Part shown: piece by piece, positions 22,976 to 35,235 of the stretch | Layout of the letters: each line of letters starts with the position of its first letter | How positions within the stretch are numbered: position 1 is the first letter of the stretch | Assembly (NCBI GenBank): GCA_947652115.1 | Contig: OX393562.1 | Location: 16,417,539 to 16,481,538 of the forward strand | DNA length: 64,000 bases | Reading direction: 5' to 3' | Origin: Blastomussa wellsi | Taxonomy: Eukaryota > Cnidaria > Anthozoa > Scleractinia > Plerogyridae | Notes under the pieces: generated by a model | Databases searched by the model: none | Told to the model about the DNA's origin: nothing | Seen by the model: the letters and a program-made list of their open reading frames with translations, nothing else | Position numbers and translations under genes: made by a program

Positions 22976-24751
22976 AATTAATAGTTGTTTAAGAAGCTTT
23001 TGCAATACTGTAACAATTCCTTAAAGTCATGCAACTAAAGCTTGCTGCTGCTGTTGTTAACATTTGATTTTGTTCACACCCAATCACTCGATCTTTTCTC
23101 TTCAACCCCTAATTAACTTATTTCTAAACAACAGCGACAATAACAACATCCCTGTCAATTTGTTCTGAGAATTTGATGGCTTCCTCTCCCTTGTGTCAAT
23201 TTTTCTGTTTTTTTTTTGGAGAAGCTCAGCACCTTATCAAATGTAGGGAAATCGACAAAAAGTTTTTCTCATCGTCCGTAATCCGATTAATTTTTTCCTC
23301 ATCTGAACCGTCGTTTTTCTCTTTCCTCTAGTGCATTACTGCCCCTTTTTTTCAATTTTTAGAAAACTCATTTTAAAGTTTCTTTCGAGTTAAAAATTCT
23401 TAATACGACCCAAATCGGAAAAGACGACACTATGAAGGGGACTACCTGTAAATCACTGACAATTGAGATACTCGTCATAGAGTTTCGGATTTTTGTTCGT
23501 TCCATTTAATATTTCATATAATGAAAACTCTAAAGGTACGTTTTCAAAATTAGCCGCACGAAAACGTGAACCATTCGTTACTAATTTTCTCCCCATCCAC
23601 AGAAATTGATACTGGCTCGTGTACCTTATAAAGGCTCGTTTTCCCATCTCACCATTAATTGATGCGCGCGCAAACTGGGCATAAATCAGTTCCTCAACAC
23701 AGTCCCCTATCACTATCGCAGACAATCCTCCAAGTCAGCAGATTTTTGATTAAAAGTTGATCAAAGTTAAACATGGTTTTAACTACAGTCGGTTGAACAA
23801 ACTACCCTACTGTACGTAATACGTAATATACGGGTGTCAACGAACTTACTCTTATTGCTGTGGCTGGAAACGGTTTCCGAAACGGCCGACAACAATGAAG
23901 GAAATTTAAGATGTTTTAAGATGTCCATATTCCTTCTCCTTTTTAATTGCCTTGCATTTCCTTTTAAGTTATTTCTGAGAATATGTTAGTACATCGAAAC
24001 AATGCACTCCAGAACCATGCCATATGTTAATTAACGTTGTGAGAATTTGGTATTCTATCAGCAGTGATCCATCTACAGCCAAACAAAAAAATCAACGCAT
24101 GTTACGATAATTTGGTACTACATTCAGGCATTATATCCTTATTAATGATTCTTACAAGTGTTGAATTGAATTATTGAATTATAAGTGAATTTTGTGAGTC
24201 AATGTGGAACAATTTGTGCGTTGACCACTCAAGTGGAACGTAAAGATAAATTCCCGTATTCATATGATATTATATGAAAGTTAATGGCCGTCTTTACAAT
24301 TACATGAACGATACAGTTGAAATAAAAACTAGACCGACACAATTTGTAATCTTTGCGAGTTTTCTTCAGTTCATTCAACATTCTTGAAGTGTTGTGTCAC
24401 CTGAAAGTTCAAGATGACGAAAATGAGATTACACCTCTCAGTGTTTCATTGAAGATTAGTTCTACCAGCTGTTCTTTTATCTTTCAGACAAAGTCTTTGG
24501 AAAAATTTAAAATTTGGCCGGGACCACAGATATAGAAGAATGAAAATGGCATCATGGGTTTTAAGTACATTTCTGGTAGAAAATAGGGCTCAAATTAATA
24601 GAAATTAGTAGGAAAACAAAACAAATGATATACTTTTCTTATTTCAATTGTGACTAATTCTTTAATTTATTATTGAAAGAGATACTTCACAGCCGGCGTA
24701 TCTTAAAACAAAATGGCTCATTAATTTCCAGATTTGACGTTTGTAATCGGT
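22976..24751. other. Intergenic sequence, no supported gene
   Basis: The - strand frame at 23453-23725 (90 codons, including GEMGKRAFIRYTSQ and SRFRAANFENVP) has fairly balanced amino-acid use and could be an exon or repeat-derived. I do not recognise it and see no supporting splice pair. Nothing else is notable. Confidence 0.35.
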
Positions 24752-27744
24752 TTTAATATTTCTTATAATTTGGTTTTATCAACTGGGTTGATAATGTCAA
24801 TTGGCCACCGTAAAGAGATTCAAGAGCTGACGTTTCGAGCGTTAGCCCTTCGTCGGAGCGAATCAAGGAATTGTGCGTCGTGTGTTTTTTATATACAGAA
24901 AGATGGAGCTTCGCTATTGGCTGGTGCCTGGTAACGTGAAAACAACGGAATAAATTAGTTGAATGAAAAGCGTTCGTTGATACCGTGAGGATTAAGAGTG
25001 CCGATTTGAAAAATAAATTTTTGTTCTAGAGTTTTACGGCTTTCCGTGTTTCCTTGGTGAAGGGAAAGGCCGCAGACTGCCATATGTTGCTTAGAATGAT
25101 TTGGGAGATTGAAGTGTCTCGCGACCGGTTTCGATGCATTTTGTGGTCTTTCTCTACGTCACGAAGGTGTTCTCGGAATCGGTCGCCAAGTCGTCTCCCT
25201 GTTTCGCCGATGTATAACTTTTTGCAAAGAGTGCAAGTTATGCAGTAGATGGCATTGGCTGAGGTACAGGTGAAATGATCAGTGATTTTGATAGATCGCT
25301 TGGGTCCCGATATTTTGTCAACGTTGTGAATGAAAGGGCATTTTTTGCATCGTGCGCGAGCGCATTTAAAAGTTCCGGGTTGATCACTAGTTTGGAATGC
25401 ACTTCTGAATAAAAAGTTACCTATGTTTTTGTCGCGTTTGAATGAAATTAATGGAGGTTGCGAAAAGATTCTACCAGTGTCGGGATCATTTTGAAGTAAT
25501 TTAAAGTTTTTGAGAATGATGGATTTAACTGCGTGGTTGTGAGGGTGAAATGTGAGGGTGAATGGGATTCTACTGTTGTTTTCTCTCTGTGACGTTTGTA
25601 GTGCTGACTGTCGATCAATTTGTTGGGCGCGATGATGGCCCGCTTGAACAACAGAAGCAGGATAGCCGCGTTTGTCGAAGAAATTGCACATTTCCTCTGA
25701 TTTTAAGGAAAAATCAGAGTCGTCACTACAAAGACGGCGAAGTCCAAGAAACTGAGAATAAGGAATTGAATTCTTGACATGTGATGGATGTGAAGATGAA
25801 TACAACAAATAACTATGAGACTTTGTGGGTTTGTAGTGTACACTGGTGCATAAACCGTTGCCTTCGATAGAAACTTGGATATCCAGGAATGCTAAGGAAG
25901 TATCGGAAATTTCCCAGGTATATTTAAGGGCAGGATGAAACGAATTAACAGCGGTTATAAATTGATTGAGATCCTCTCTGGTAGAAGAGGTAGCGCCGAT
26001 ACAGTCGTCAATGTAGCGACGATAGAGTTCAGGTTTTGGGCCGTTGTATTGACTGAAAAATTGGTGTTCAATGTAGCCTACGAAAAGATTGGCGTAGCTG
26101 GGTCCCATTTTGGTACCCATGGCCACGCCATTGATTTTTTTTTAATAATTGTTCGCGAATGAAAATGAACACTTGAAGTGTTAACACTAACTCAGCCAGG
26201 CGGAGTAATGTTTTCAAGCTTGGTTCCTTAACAGTGCGTAAATCAAAAAAATGTTTGAGGGCTAGAAGACCTTCGCCATTTGGGATGACGGTGTAAAGAG
26301 ATGTAATATCCATAGTGGAAATAAGTTTGTCTTCGCCCAGGAAATTGAAATCACGAAAAATTTGAAGTGCGTGTTTACTGTCTTTAACGTATGACGGTAA
26401 AGATCTGACAATAGGTGCCATAAATTGAAATGAGTTCGGTAGGGCAACTACAGGCAGAGACGATAGGTCGACCTGGGTTGTTGGGTTTGTGAATTTTAGG
26501 TAAAAAGTAAATACACGAGGTTCTGGGAGTGGTAATGGTGAGATTGGTAGCAGTAGCCGGCAATTTTTGTTTGATTATAAGGTCGTTAATAGTGCTCTTG
26601 ACAATTTGTTGGTTAGTGGAGGTGAGATCTTTATCGACTTTAGCATAAAAAGAGGTGTCAGAAAGTTGCCGCAAAGCTTCTGTTTGGTAGAGGTCGGCCC
26701 GCCAAACAACTAAAGCGCCGCCTTTGTCAGCCGCTTTGATAATTATGTCTTTGCGCTTACTAAGGTTTTTTGGTGCCGTCCTCTCTTCCGAAGAAAGGTT
26801 GGAAAATTTGGTGTTACGATTGAAATTAAGTTTGTTGATGTCGTGACGGCATTTTTTTAATGAAAAAATCTAAAGAGGCAAACTGGCCCTCTGGGGGAGT
26901 CCACTTAGATTTTCGAGTCTGAAGCGTCTCGAAAGTATCTTTGTCCGAGGTGTTAGAATCATCCTCTTTGTCATGGAAAAAGGCTTTCAGTTGAACGCGG
27001 CGAAGGAATTTTTCAACATCTTGCTCAACTGAGAATTCGTCCGGTTTTTGGATATAGGAACAAAATTCAAGCCCTTACTGAGGACGGATTTCTCTGAGTC
27101 GGAGAGCGGAAGATTTTCTGGAATAGTAACCACGGTGTTAAGGTTTTCAAGTGATGAGTCACAAGTAATTTGAGGACCTATTAATTGTTGAGGTTTTTGG
27201 GCCTTAATTTGGTGTAAATGGTTAAAAAGTTTAGAGTTTAACTCCTGAATTTTGGCGCGAATAGATTGTACTAAAATAGCTACATTATCATCATATAATG
27301 ATAATGTAGAATTGCTGTAATTAATGTAATTAATTAATTATTTGCTGAATTAATGTAAAATGCATCGAAACCGGTCGCAAGACACTTCAATCTCCCAAAT
27401 CATTATAAGCAACATATGGCAGTCCGCGGCCTTTCCCTTCACCAAGGAAACACGGAAAGCCGTAAAACTCTAGAACAAAAATTTATTTTTCAAATCGGCA
27501 CTCTTAATCCTCACGGTATCAACGAACGCTTTTCATTCAACTAATTTATTCCGTTGTTTTGACGTTGCCAGGCACCAGCCAATAGCGAAGCTCCATCTTT
27601 CTGTATATAAAAAACACACGACGCACAATTCCTTGATTCGCTCCGACGAAGGGCTAATGCTCGAAACGTCAGCTCTTGAATCTCTTTACGGTGGCCAATT
27701 GACATTATCAACCCAGTTGATAAAATCAAATTATATTGTTATAC

Positions 27745-27775
<31 letters not shown>

Positions 27776-27810
27776 CAAACTTACCCCCTCTATTCATTTA
27801 ATATTTCTTA
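24752..27810 (-). mobile_element. Penelope-like retroelement, near full length, inverted 3' ends, 14-bp TSD
   Basis: The body is 24766-27796, flanked by the identical 14-bp duplication TTTAATATTTCTTA (24752-24765 and 27797-27810). Coding runs on the - strand. From high to low coordinate come an N-terminal region, reverse transcriptase, GIY-YIG endonuclease, then the terminal segment with the hammerhead-like motif. At the other end (27358-27796) a second copy of the 3' end lies in the opposite orientation, so the element has long inverted ends of about 400 bp. One target duplication encloses both, so the whole arrangement probably inserted in a single event. Inverted or tandem partial copies are known for PLEs. 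Confidence 0.9.
25026..26850 (-). pseudogene. PLE reverse transcriptase + GIY-YIG polyprotein, frameshifted
   Basis: This is the enzyme that copies the element's RNA at a nicked target. Landmarks in order are IIIKAADKGGALVVWRADLY (about 26700-26760), YFLPKIHKPNNPGRPIVSA (about 26470-26530), DITSLYTVIPNGEGL (about 26300), GVAMGTKMGPSYANLFV (about 26080-26125) and the catalytic YIDD box (26004-26015). The GIY-YIG motif LYIGETG lies near 25197-25217. The reading frame changes near 26415, and again at a nine-T run (26135-26143, A-run in the coding sense). A further break lies upstream near 26860. This copy is therefore inactive as read, though homopolymer errors could mimic one of the shifts. The frame 25026-26126 alone is 366 codons and unbroken. 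Confidence 0.88.
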
Positions 27811-30800
27811 GTCATACTCATCGTTTTTATTAGCTTAAAAAAAGTTCTGAGGTTCCCTTCAATCTGAAAATAATCATGTACATCAGACAAACATAGTGAC
27901 ATCGCTGCTTAAGCTGTCCATTTATTTAGAAGAATCATGTTTAGCTAAAAGGCACTGGTACACACGTCAAATGTCCATCAAAGAAATTAGGGTCAGACCA
28001 TTACTTTTTTTGAACGTGGGGATGACAAATTTGCGAGAACAAACCATTTTTCCGTTGCGACTGTGCAAACCTATTTTTCTCAATTATGCAAGCTATTTCT
28101 TAAAAGCTGTCTCTCTTCAAACAATTTATTTTGGCCTTTTCTCTTCTGCAAACAATTTTTTTCAAAAATACTCTCGTTCTTTGGCCATGGCAACTGGGGT
28201 GATAAACCAGTTAAGAGAAAACGCATTGTTGGAGAAAATTACATTTTTTAATTGACATTTCCTATGTTACAAAATACATCTTCAAAAGTGACCGTTGAAA
28301 TAGAAGCGAAAGGAGGGTGTTACATCTTCTTCCATGTAAATTTATTTTTAAAGCTACTTCGAATATCTGGTAAGTAAAAGGATTCAGAGAATTGTTCAAA
28401 TTTCCTTATGTTAATGATGATTGGGAAAGTAATCGATCACTCGATTGCGAAGAAAATTCCAAACCTAGGCATGTACGATATAACTTTTAGAAACGACCCA
28501 GGAAAGTTTAACTATAAACCAAGTCCTCCAGTGGGTGAAATACATCATTAGCGTGCAAAAAAGAGAAATAATTGGCAAGGGGACGAATATTTTGGCCCAT
28601 TGTGACATTTTATGGTAAATCTTTGACCACAAGCTATCGTAAAACTACTCATGCTTTTTCAACAATATAAGATCTTTCAAAATAAATGGAAAAATTTCAT
28701 CTAATCTTTTTTCGCGTTGTTTTTTATGTTGCTTGTTTTTTCCCGCACCTACACTATGAAAATAGTTCTGTACAATTGTATTTCTACTTATTTGTTATTT
28801 TGTTTTCTTTTGTAATTATCATTTTGTGTGTGTGTGTTAATGGATAAAAAAATTTAAATATATACAAGATCTTTCCAAGGGCGGAGAATTGGCTAAAGAT
28901 GTCATTATTTTTGGCAAGATATTGGACTGAACAACGAAAAACTCAAAAATTTCCACGCTTTGGCTCAAAACATCTGCTAACGTTTTGTCCTATTTCGTCT
29001 TCACGAACACAAATAAGATAAGATTTGATCAAACTTCTTCCAGATGAATTTCAAGGTATTACAATCATTTTGCACCGATTTGGGCTGCTGTGCCGTTTTC
29101 CGAATTGGAGAATTGTAATTGGGACTGCAATTAAGCTACGCTGCGACTTATCTCTGGCAAAGCATACGAGCAGTTATGTTTATGTAATTTGAATACGAAA
29201 TGAACATGAGTGGCAGTTATTCCAAGAAGTAGTACCATTATAAGAGGGCTTCTGTGATTTACGTGCCGATCACCCCAGGAGGTGACGGAAGATTTAAGTT
29301 TTATGAGAGTACCGATGGGGTGCAATGTTACCTAACGTGCGATATTGCATTAAAATTGAATTTTTCTAACAAAGCAGCGCAAACAGGAACAAATATATAC
29401 CAATAAAAGCAATAAATCTCATTCCTTTCTTCAATATTTATAAGGGCGTGTATTTTATATATTCAATGGATTTACCAACACGTACTTTCAGATTTGAAGT
29501 TTTTATAGTAGATTTTAAAATTCTTGCACTGACGTAACCTGTTCGTCTCTTTTGCTCTTTCCAATCAACAATACAATAATGTTATTAGTGCTTAGAAAAG
29601 CAGGCAAACTATAGAAATTCCTCGTCTTCCCTCCCCTCCTGGGGTGGTCGGCTCGTAGATAACTGAAGCCCCCTTAAAAAGCGCGAATTCTTGGAATAAC
29701 TGCCCCACGTGCTCATTTCGTGTTCATAATTACATAACCAAAACTGCTCATCTGCTAAGCCAGCAATCAGTCGCAGAGCATACAGTCCAAACTGCAATTC
29801 TCCAGTTCGCAAAACGGCACAACAGCAAAACTAAAAACAATTGTTGCAATATCTTGAAATTCATCTGGAAGTGGAAAACGGCAACTTTGAAGGTCTGAGA
29901 AGGTTTACGACCTGCAGAACTAGCGAATACTTCTTGAGCCTCTCTATTGGTATTTCTGAAGAAATCGAAGACGCGAAGATCACCGAGGAAAAAACGAAGA
30001 TCTCAAGATTGAAGCAAAGATCTGAAAATTGACCAAAATTTCCGTGATCAAATTGAACACTCAGATACAAAACTGTCTAAACTCGTAAATACTGCAGAAA
30101 ATATCTGTAATTTCTGAACTTAGGCATTTGAGCACATTTCACTACAATTTTGACAACAGTGATCAACAGTGTCAACAGTGGTTTCAATCCGAAAAACGAA
30201 GATCTTCCTAAAATACGAAGATTTGCAAAAAACATCGCGGAACGAAGACCGTGGGTACCCACAGAGAGGCTACTTCTTAGCAGTTTAGACGATCGACAAA
30301 TGGCCTTGAACTCTGACTTTGCAAGCATTGGCGACGCTTCTCACAGAAATTTGGGTTCGTGGTTTGTTTCGTCAAAGAGCATCACGTATAGAAAATATCA
30401 AAAGAAGTGTTAGAGTTGAATTTAAGAGACCACAGTATTTCGGCTCTTCTGCTTCAACGATTTTTCTGAAACGTGGCTATGATACAGACATTTAGCAGAA
30501 ATATGTCAGCAAAATGTTTTGCTGGGTGTGATTTTTCTTTATTTTTTCAAAAAGTGAGTCCAGTTAAACGCCAATAACATCAAAAATATTTTGCTCCAGT
30601 TGAAATAGATTTTATCATATTATTACTGAATGACAGGTAAACATTTTAACAAAGTTTCGCGCCAAAGCCGATAAAATTACGACGTAAAGCCTGGCATGGA
30701 CGAGTAACTACGGAGCCACCTTAATAGTTCGTTTCCTAAAATCAAACTATTCTAAAGAGTAACAAACTGGTTTCATATTGAAGGTATTTGCTTGTTCGTT

Positions 30801-30900
30801 TCTTCTTGTTTGTTGTGAAATTTAAATTTTGCATGGAGTCGCCGCACGTAGCACCAAGTTATATCCAGTATTGGCGCGATTCTATCATGTACACAGACCC
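27811..30900. other. AT-rich intergenic sequence, no supported gene
   Basis: I see no splice-framed coding. A short TG microsatellite (about 28827-28838) and repeated GAAGATC words near 29968-30010 are the only patterns. Open frames such as 27896-28255 are rich in Phe, Leu and Lys, as expected by chance in AT-rich DNA. Confidence 0.5.
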
Positions 30901-32224
30901 ATGCTAAAGTATATACATTTTGATATCAATGCCGGTGTAGCAATCTGTACTCACCAGTTGATATGATGTAGAGAATCGCCTTACAATCTGTTTGAAGTTG
31001 TTCCATCTTCTTCGGTGAAATCGTCCTGAAAGTTTCAGTAAAAAAGAAAAAAATGAACAAAATTATAAATGCTTTCCTGTCGGGTATCAGAGGCAACAAA
31101 ATTTGATGAAAAGAGTTTAGGAAATGGACAGGATCAATCCAGATCCCTGCAGATGTACGAATGGTCCAGAGAAAATACAAATCGTGTTTTAGATAAGAGT
31201 AATGCCTACGCATTTGGGCCAGTTTGACCCGCACCACCACTGCTTACCCCTTTTTCTATTCAGGAGTTTGGATACATAGTTGCTAGTCCCCATGATTACG
31301 GAGTATTCCCAATAACCAACACTTTGTCACGTTTCCCGGTAGAGATACAGTTAATCCGGAGACCAACCCATCACCCAACGTGCCTCCCGTGACACAGAGA
31401 GCTTTTAATTTTACTGGCGAGCCATGATGGACAAGACTGATTTTTCAAGTTAGGGTCCTGGGTATTTGAACCCATATACTCCTAGCACTGCTCGTCTGAC
31501 TCTACATCCAAATAAATATAATTTTCATGTAAAATGTAGCTGCTTATGTACTCACCTATTTTCTCGGGTTCAAAGAACTTCTTTTCCATTCTTTTTAGCC
31601 TGGTATCATCGTGAGACTCGTCAGTGAAATCGTCCAGAAACTGACGAGAAAACAAAATGAATTTATACTGGTTAGAGAGCAGAGAGTAATTATGATTAAA
31701 TTAAGAAGAAAATGCATAGAGTTTCGAAGAAGGCCTTTGTTTTCTGCACATGATACTGATAGAATGATGATAGAAAGTTTGAGTTATTAAGTCGACAAAG
31801 GTTAATCTGTTAAAGATGTTTTGCGAAAAATTATTCCGGTGGTCTTGCAGAGGCGGCGGAGCGTTAGAAAACGTGGAGGGGCTCATTGTGCACCACACGC
31901 CAACTGCATACCCTGGGGAGAGATGGGAGGTTCGGGAGGTCCTAATTCTGACCCCGTTTTCAAGGGTGTTCTTAATGTTGTCCAGTTTAGTGGAAAATTC
32001 AGCAATTGATTGGCTTCTGATCATGCGCTGGGTGGTCGGAGCTTTTAGAGAAAAGTCCTACAAAATGTATTTTCGCCAAGCTAGATCGCAAAAGATCGCA
32101 AGAATGAATATTGTCCCAAGCTATTGTGACAGCAAACTTTTTGGTATGGAAATGTGGGAGGGCTGTGCCCCAAATGGAGGTGGTAAACCTTATTTAGAAA
32201 CACATACATGTCTAAAAGAAAACA

Positions 32225-32415
32225 ATCACCTACTTCTACTCCCCGTGGATGGGTTGTTAGTCCATCTTAGGCTACCCCTGCCCGCCCCCCCCCCCCCCCA
32301 CAAATTCTCTGTCACGTCTGAGTTCTGGTTACTAGAAAGGCCCTCCTACTAGCCTAAATGTCTTTGACATAAGCAAGGGCTCCATCGAGCCACAATTTCA
32401 TTCTATGTGTGGAGG
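32225..32415 (+). repeat. Local direct repeat, copy 1
   Basis: This runs from CTTCTACTCCCCGTGGATGG through ACGTCTGAGTTCTGGTTACT to the GTGTGGAGGGG end. It is repeated at 32742-32925. Copy 1 also contains a C-run of about 18 bases (32287-32300 region). The repeats lie between two exon-like units and suggest unequal duplication of that array. Confidence 0.75.
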
Positions 32416-32741
32416 GGGAGGGGTGAATGAACGGGTAACTACATTAGAAACACACACCAGTCTAAAAGAAAACAATCACCTATTGCTCTGATTGCAGATC
32501 TATTCTTTTCCAGTGTATAACTTGTGAATTGTTCTGTCACCAGCAATGTAGTCCAAAAACTGTGGGAGAAAGTAAAATGAGGAAATAAATTAATGTTGGC
32601 AAGAACGCTTTCATGCTTGATCGAGCGAAAATTATGTAACATTCAGGTTTAAAAAATGATCAAAATTACGTTATTTAGCTTAAGGCCTACAGTTTGAGCC
32701 ACTGAAAAAGCTCCACACTGCCAGAGCTTATCCTTGCGACT

Positions 32742-32925
32742 AGGATTACTTCTACTCCCCGTGGATGGGTTGCTAGTCCATAGTAGGCTACCCTCGCCCA
32801 CGTCTGAGTTCTGGTTACTAGAAAGGCCCTATTGCTAGCTTAAATGTCTTTGACATAAGAAAGGGCTCCATGGATCCACAATTCCATTGTACACTGTATG
32901 TGTGGAAGGGGGGATCAATAGGAAA
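32742..32925 (+). repeat. Local direct repeat, copy 2
   Basis: This is a near copy of 32225-32415 without the long C-run. Confidence 0.75.
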
Positions 32926-33660
32926 CTACACAGGTACCCACCTTTTTGCTACGATTCAAAGTCTATCTCCAGTCCTTTTAGAAGCTGTTCCATTGCTAGA
33001 ATAATCGTCCAAAAGCTGGTGAAAAAGGAAGGTCATGAAAAAATGCAAGTTAGACGTAGTCCAGGAAATGTCTGAGAAAGCAAAATAAACCAATCAGTTA
33101 ATATTGCTTCTTCAAGCTGGTTCAGTTCATTTAACTGGAGAGTGTATGCAGTGATGCCAAGTATCAAATGAAGCCTGGTTTAGCAAGCAACAATTTGTTT
33201 GATTTTTGGGGAGGATGCTGTTATAAATAAAAGTCATCCAGCGTGTGATTGGCTCAAACACAATCGAGCTTTCAATTTTCAAAATCTCTTAGTGTCTTGA
33301 TTTCCAATTTCAACTATCTAGATTTATGTTGCTTTTGAAAAAAGTTTACGATGCGCATATTATTTACTTAGAAATCAAAACTCGGAGTTCGCCTAAATAG
33401 CGAGACGAAAAACGAGATTAACCATAATTATGCACACACCGAAATCCGGCATAACCATATTCATAATTTCAACTCCGTTCGTGTTCGATTTAAACCACAA
33501 CCTTCAACATTTCTCGAACTCACCAAAAACTATGTACAGCTACTAAATGATATAAAATATTAAATTCGAGGATTCCTACCTTACGTAAAAGGGAATCCTG
33601 ACCGTGGTCATTGCTGTATTCTTTCCCACCTTGTATAGAGTTCTTGCGGAACGTCTCTCG

Positions 33661-34534
33661 TATTTGCCTCTAGCCGGCTACATATCCCAGAAAATCATGA
33701 ACAGCGCCTCTTTGGTCTTCACAACTTACAACTCGCTCAAAACTTCAAATTCTACGTATATTTAGAGTTTCTAAATTTTAACGGCGACTCCAACAGCAAA
33801 ACGTGGTTTGACGAACCCAAAGTTTCACACGTGCAGCAATTTTTGAATAAATTAATTTTGAATTTTTAAAGGTCATTACGGTAGGCCAAATGCAAATTTC
33901 TCTGCCGGTGAAAACAATATTGAATTCATCCTCACTGACCCAGGGGCAGTTAGTGGAACAAGCGAATGGCTAAATGGGAGGGGAAAATTCCGCTAAGAAA
34001 AGTCATTTCGTTCTTGACTTTGCTTTGCCATCATTTTTTTACCCATTTAACCTTTCCCTCGCCCTCAGTAACCTCCCCTTGGGCTCCGAGGAGACTTTTA
34101 ACTGCAAGGAAGAAAACGCTAAATCAGAAGCCAGCTCTCTGTTTGTTTGTTATAATCCAATCAAAATCAAAGATACTTCTCTTAAAACTTTCAGTATATA
34201 TTAATTAGAGAAGGTCCTGTTGGGGATGCAAGTGGGTACCCACAAGACTATTTTGCAGCCTCGAATCAATTTCTTTAACCTGTTGAATTTATTCGAATCT
34301 AAAAGTCCTTTTCTGAAGCCTATCAATTTGACTCATGTATGCACCATTAGCAGCAACAACCCACACTTGAATGCAGTTAGTAGAGTGGCGTAATGAGAGG
34401 GATACCCTACAACCATTTGCCTTACACACTCTAAATATCATAGTGCATACGTTTAAAGGGGCACAGCCACCATGAATCAAGTCAACTTTGCCAATGTATA
34501 AAATTGCCTTCAAATAAAAGGAAACCTTGAAATA
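33661..34534. other. Intergenic, no supported gene
   Basis: Overlapping short frames at 33966-34208 run in two phases and show no family motif. Nothing else was seen. Confidence 0.45.
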
Positions 34535-34690
34535 GTAGTTTACTACGGCAGAAAAACACCAAAGATGCACCAATAAACAGGGAAGAATCAAGGATGGCTT
34601 GGAATGAGGAAGATTGAGAAGGATTGTAATTGACCAATTTAATAAATTAAGGCTAAACTGTGTCATCCGTGGCCGAGCTTTCCATCAAGT
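34535..34690 (+). repeat. Unclassified dispersed repeat, copy 3
   Basis: Third copy of the block at 5697-5860 and 6095-6235. It shares GCAGAAAAACACCAAAGATG, GAGGAAGATTGAGAAGGATTG-type sequence and GGCTAAACTGTGTCATC. Confidence 0.55.
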
Positions 34691-34765
34691 ATCCCAGTTG
34701 GTAGGACTATCCCGAAATACCGCCCGAAGAAGCTTTAGATATAATACACGTTCATGATGTTAACA

Positions 34766-35235
34766 ATAGACCATATTCACGATAGCCGCCATGATGGTGT
34801 TCATATTGTGATGCAAATTAGCCACGCTGTCTGCCAGGGGCCAAACATTGAAATGATGCCGTTTCTCGGAAAATCGGACGGTCTAAGTAATGAAGTATTT
34901 GCGGTAAAGCCACATGTGAGAGCCATGTTATGGAATAATGATTTCATTATTCGGTTAGTTTAAAATAGTTTCTCGATACCTTGACTTGCTAACAAAACAA
35001 GACGTTTTCGTTTTTATCAAGTGCCAAAATTTCGTTAAACTTAGAATATTTAATCCACAAAACAGAAACCAAAGCATGGCTATGAAAAAAGATAAATCAG
35101 ACATGATAAGAAAACAGCTGAAATTTGTCGATTGAGGCTTGTTTGCCCCCTCACAAATCACGTGCCTAATTTGCATTACAATGTGAAAACAAAGTTCACA
35201 GGGCAATCAAGCCATCTCATCCAAAAATGCTGATT
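34766..35235. repeat. Inverted-repeat (MITE-like) element
   Basis: TTCATATTGTGATGCAAATT (from 34799) and its imperfect complement (ending near 35195) face each other, with further matches (GGGGCCAAACA against GGGGGCAAACA on the opposite strand). The arms are about 50 bp and about 75-80% similar. The element is old and non-coding. Confidence 0.5.

Larger units (their letters stand above)
30955..33660 (-). pseudogene. Array of four related exon-like units with a possible upstream donor exon
   Basis: On the - strand a frame reading RETFRKNSIQGGKEYSNDHG...LLRK ends in phase 0 at a donor (33580). Downstream are four exon-like units: 33015-32942, 32559-32480, 31640-31556 and 31025-30955 (74, 80, 85 and 71 bp). 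All have a pyrimidine-CAG acceptor and a GT donor. Three start [FL]LD[DY] and the fourth starts DDF in the same phase. Three of the four meet an early stop in that frame (after ...KRTGDRL, ...KLYTGKE, ...GTTSNRL); 31640-31556 stays open (...RLKRMEKKFFEPEKI). No start codon is visible in frame. Possibilities are tandem alternative last exons, a decaying gene, or a spliced non-coding RNA. Confidence 0.35.
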
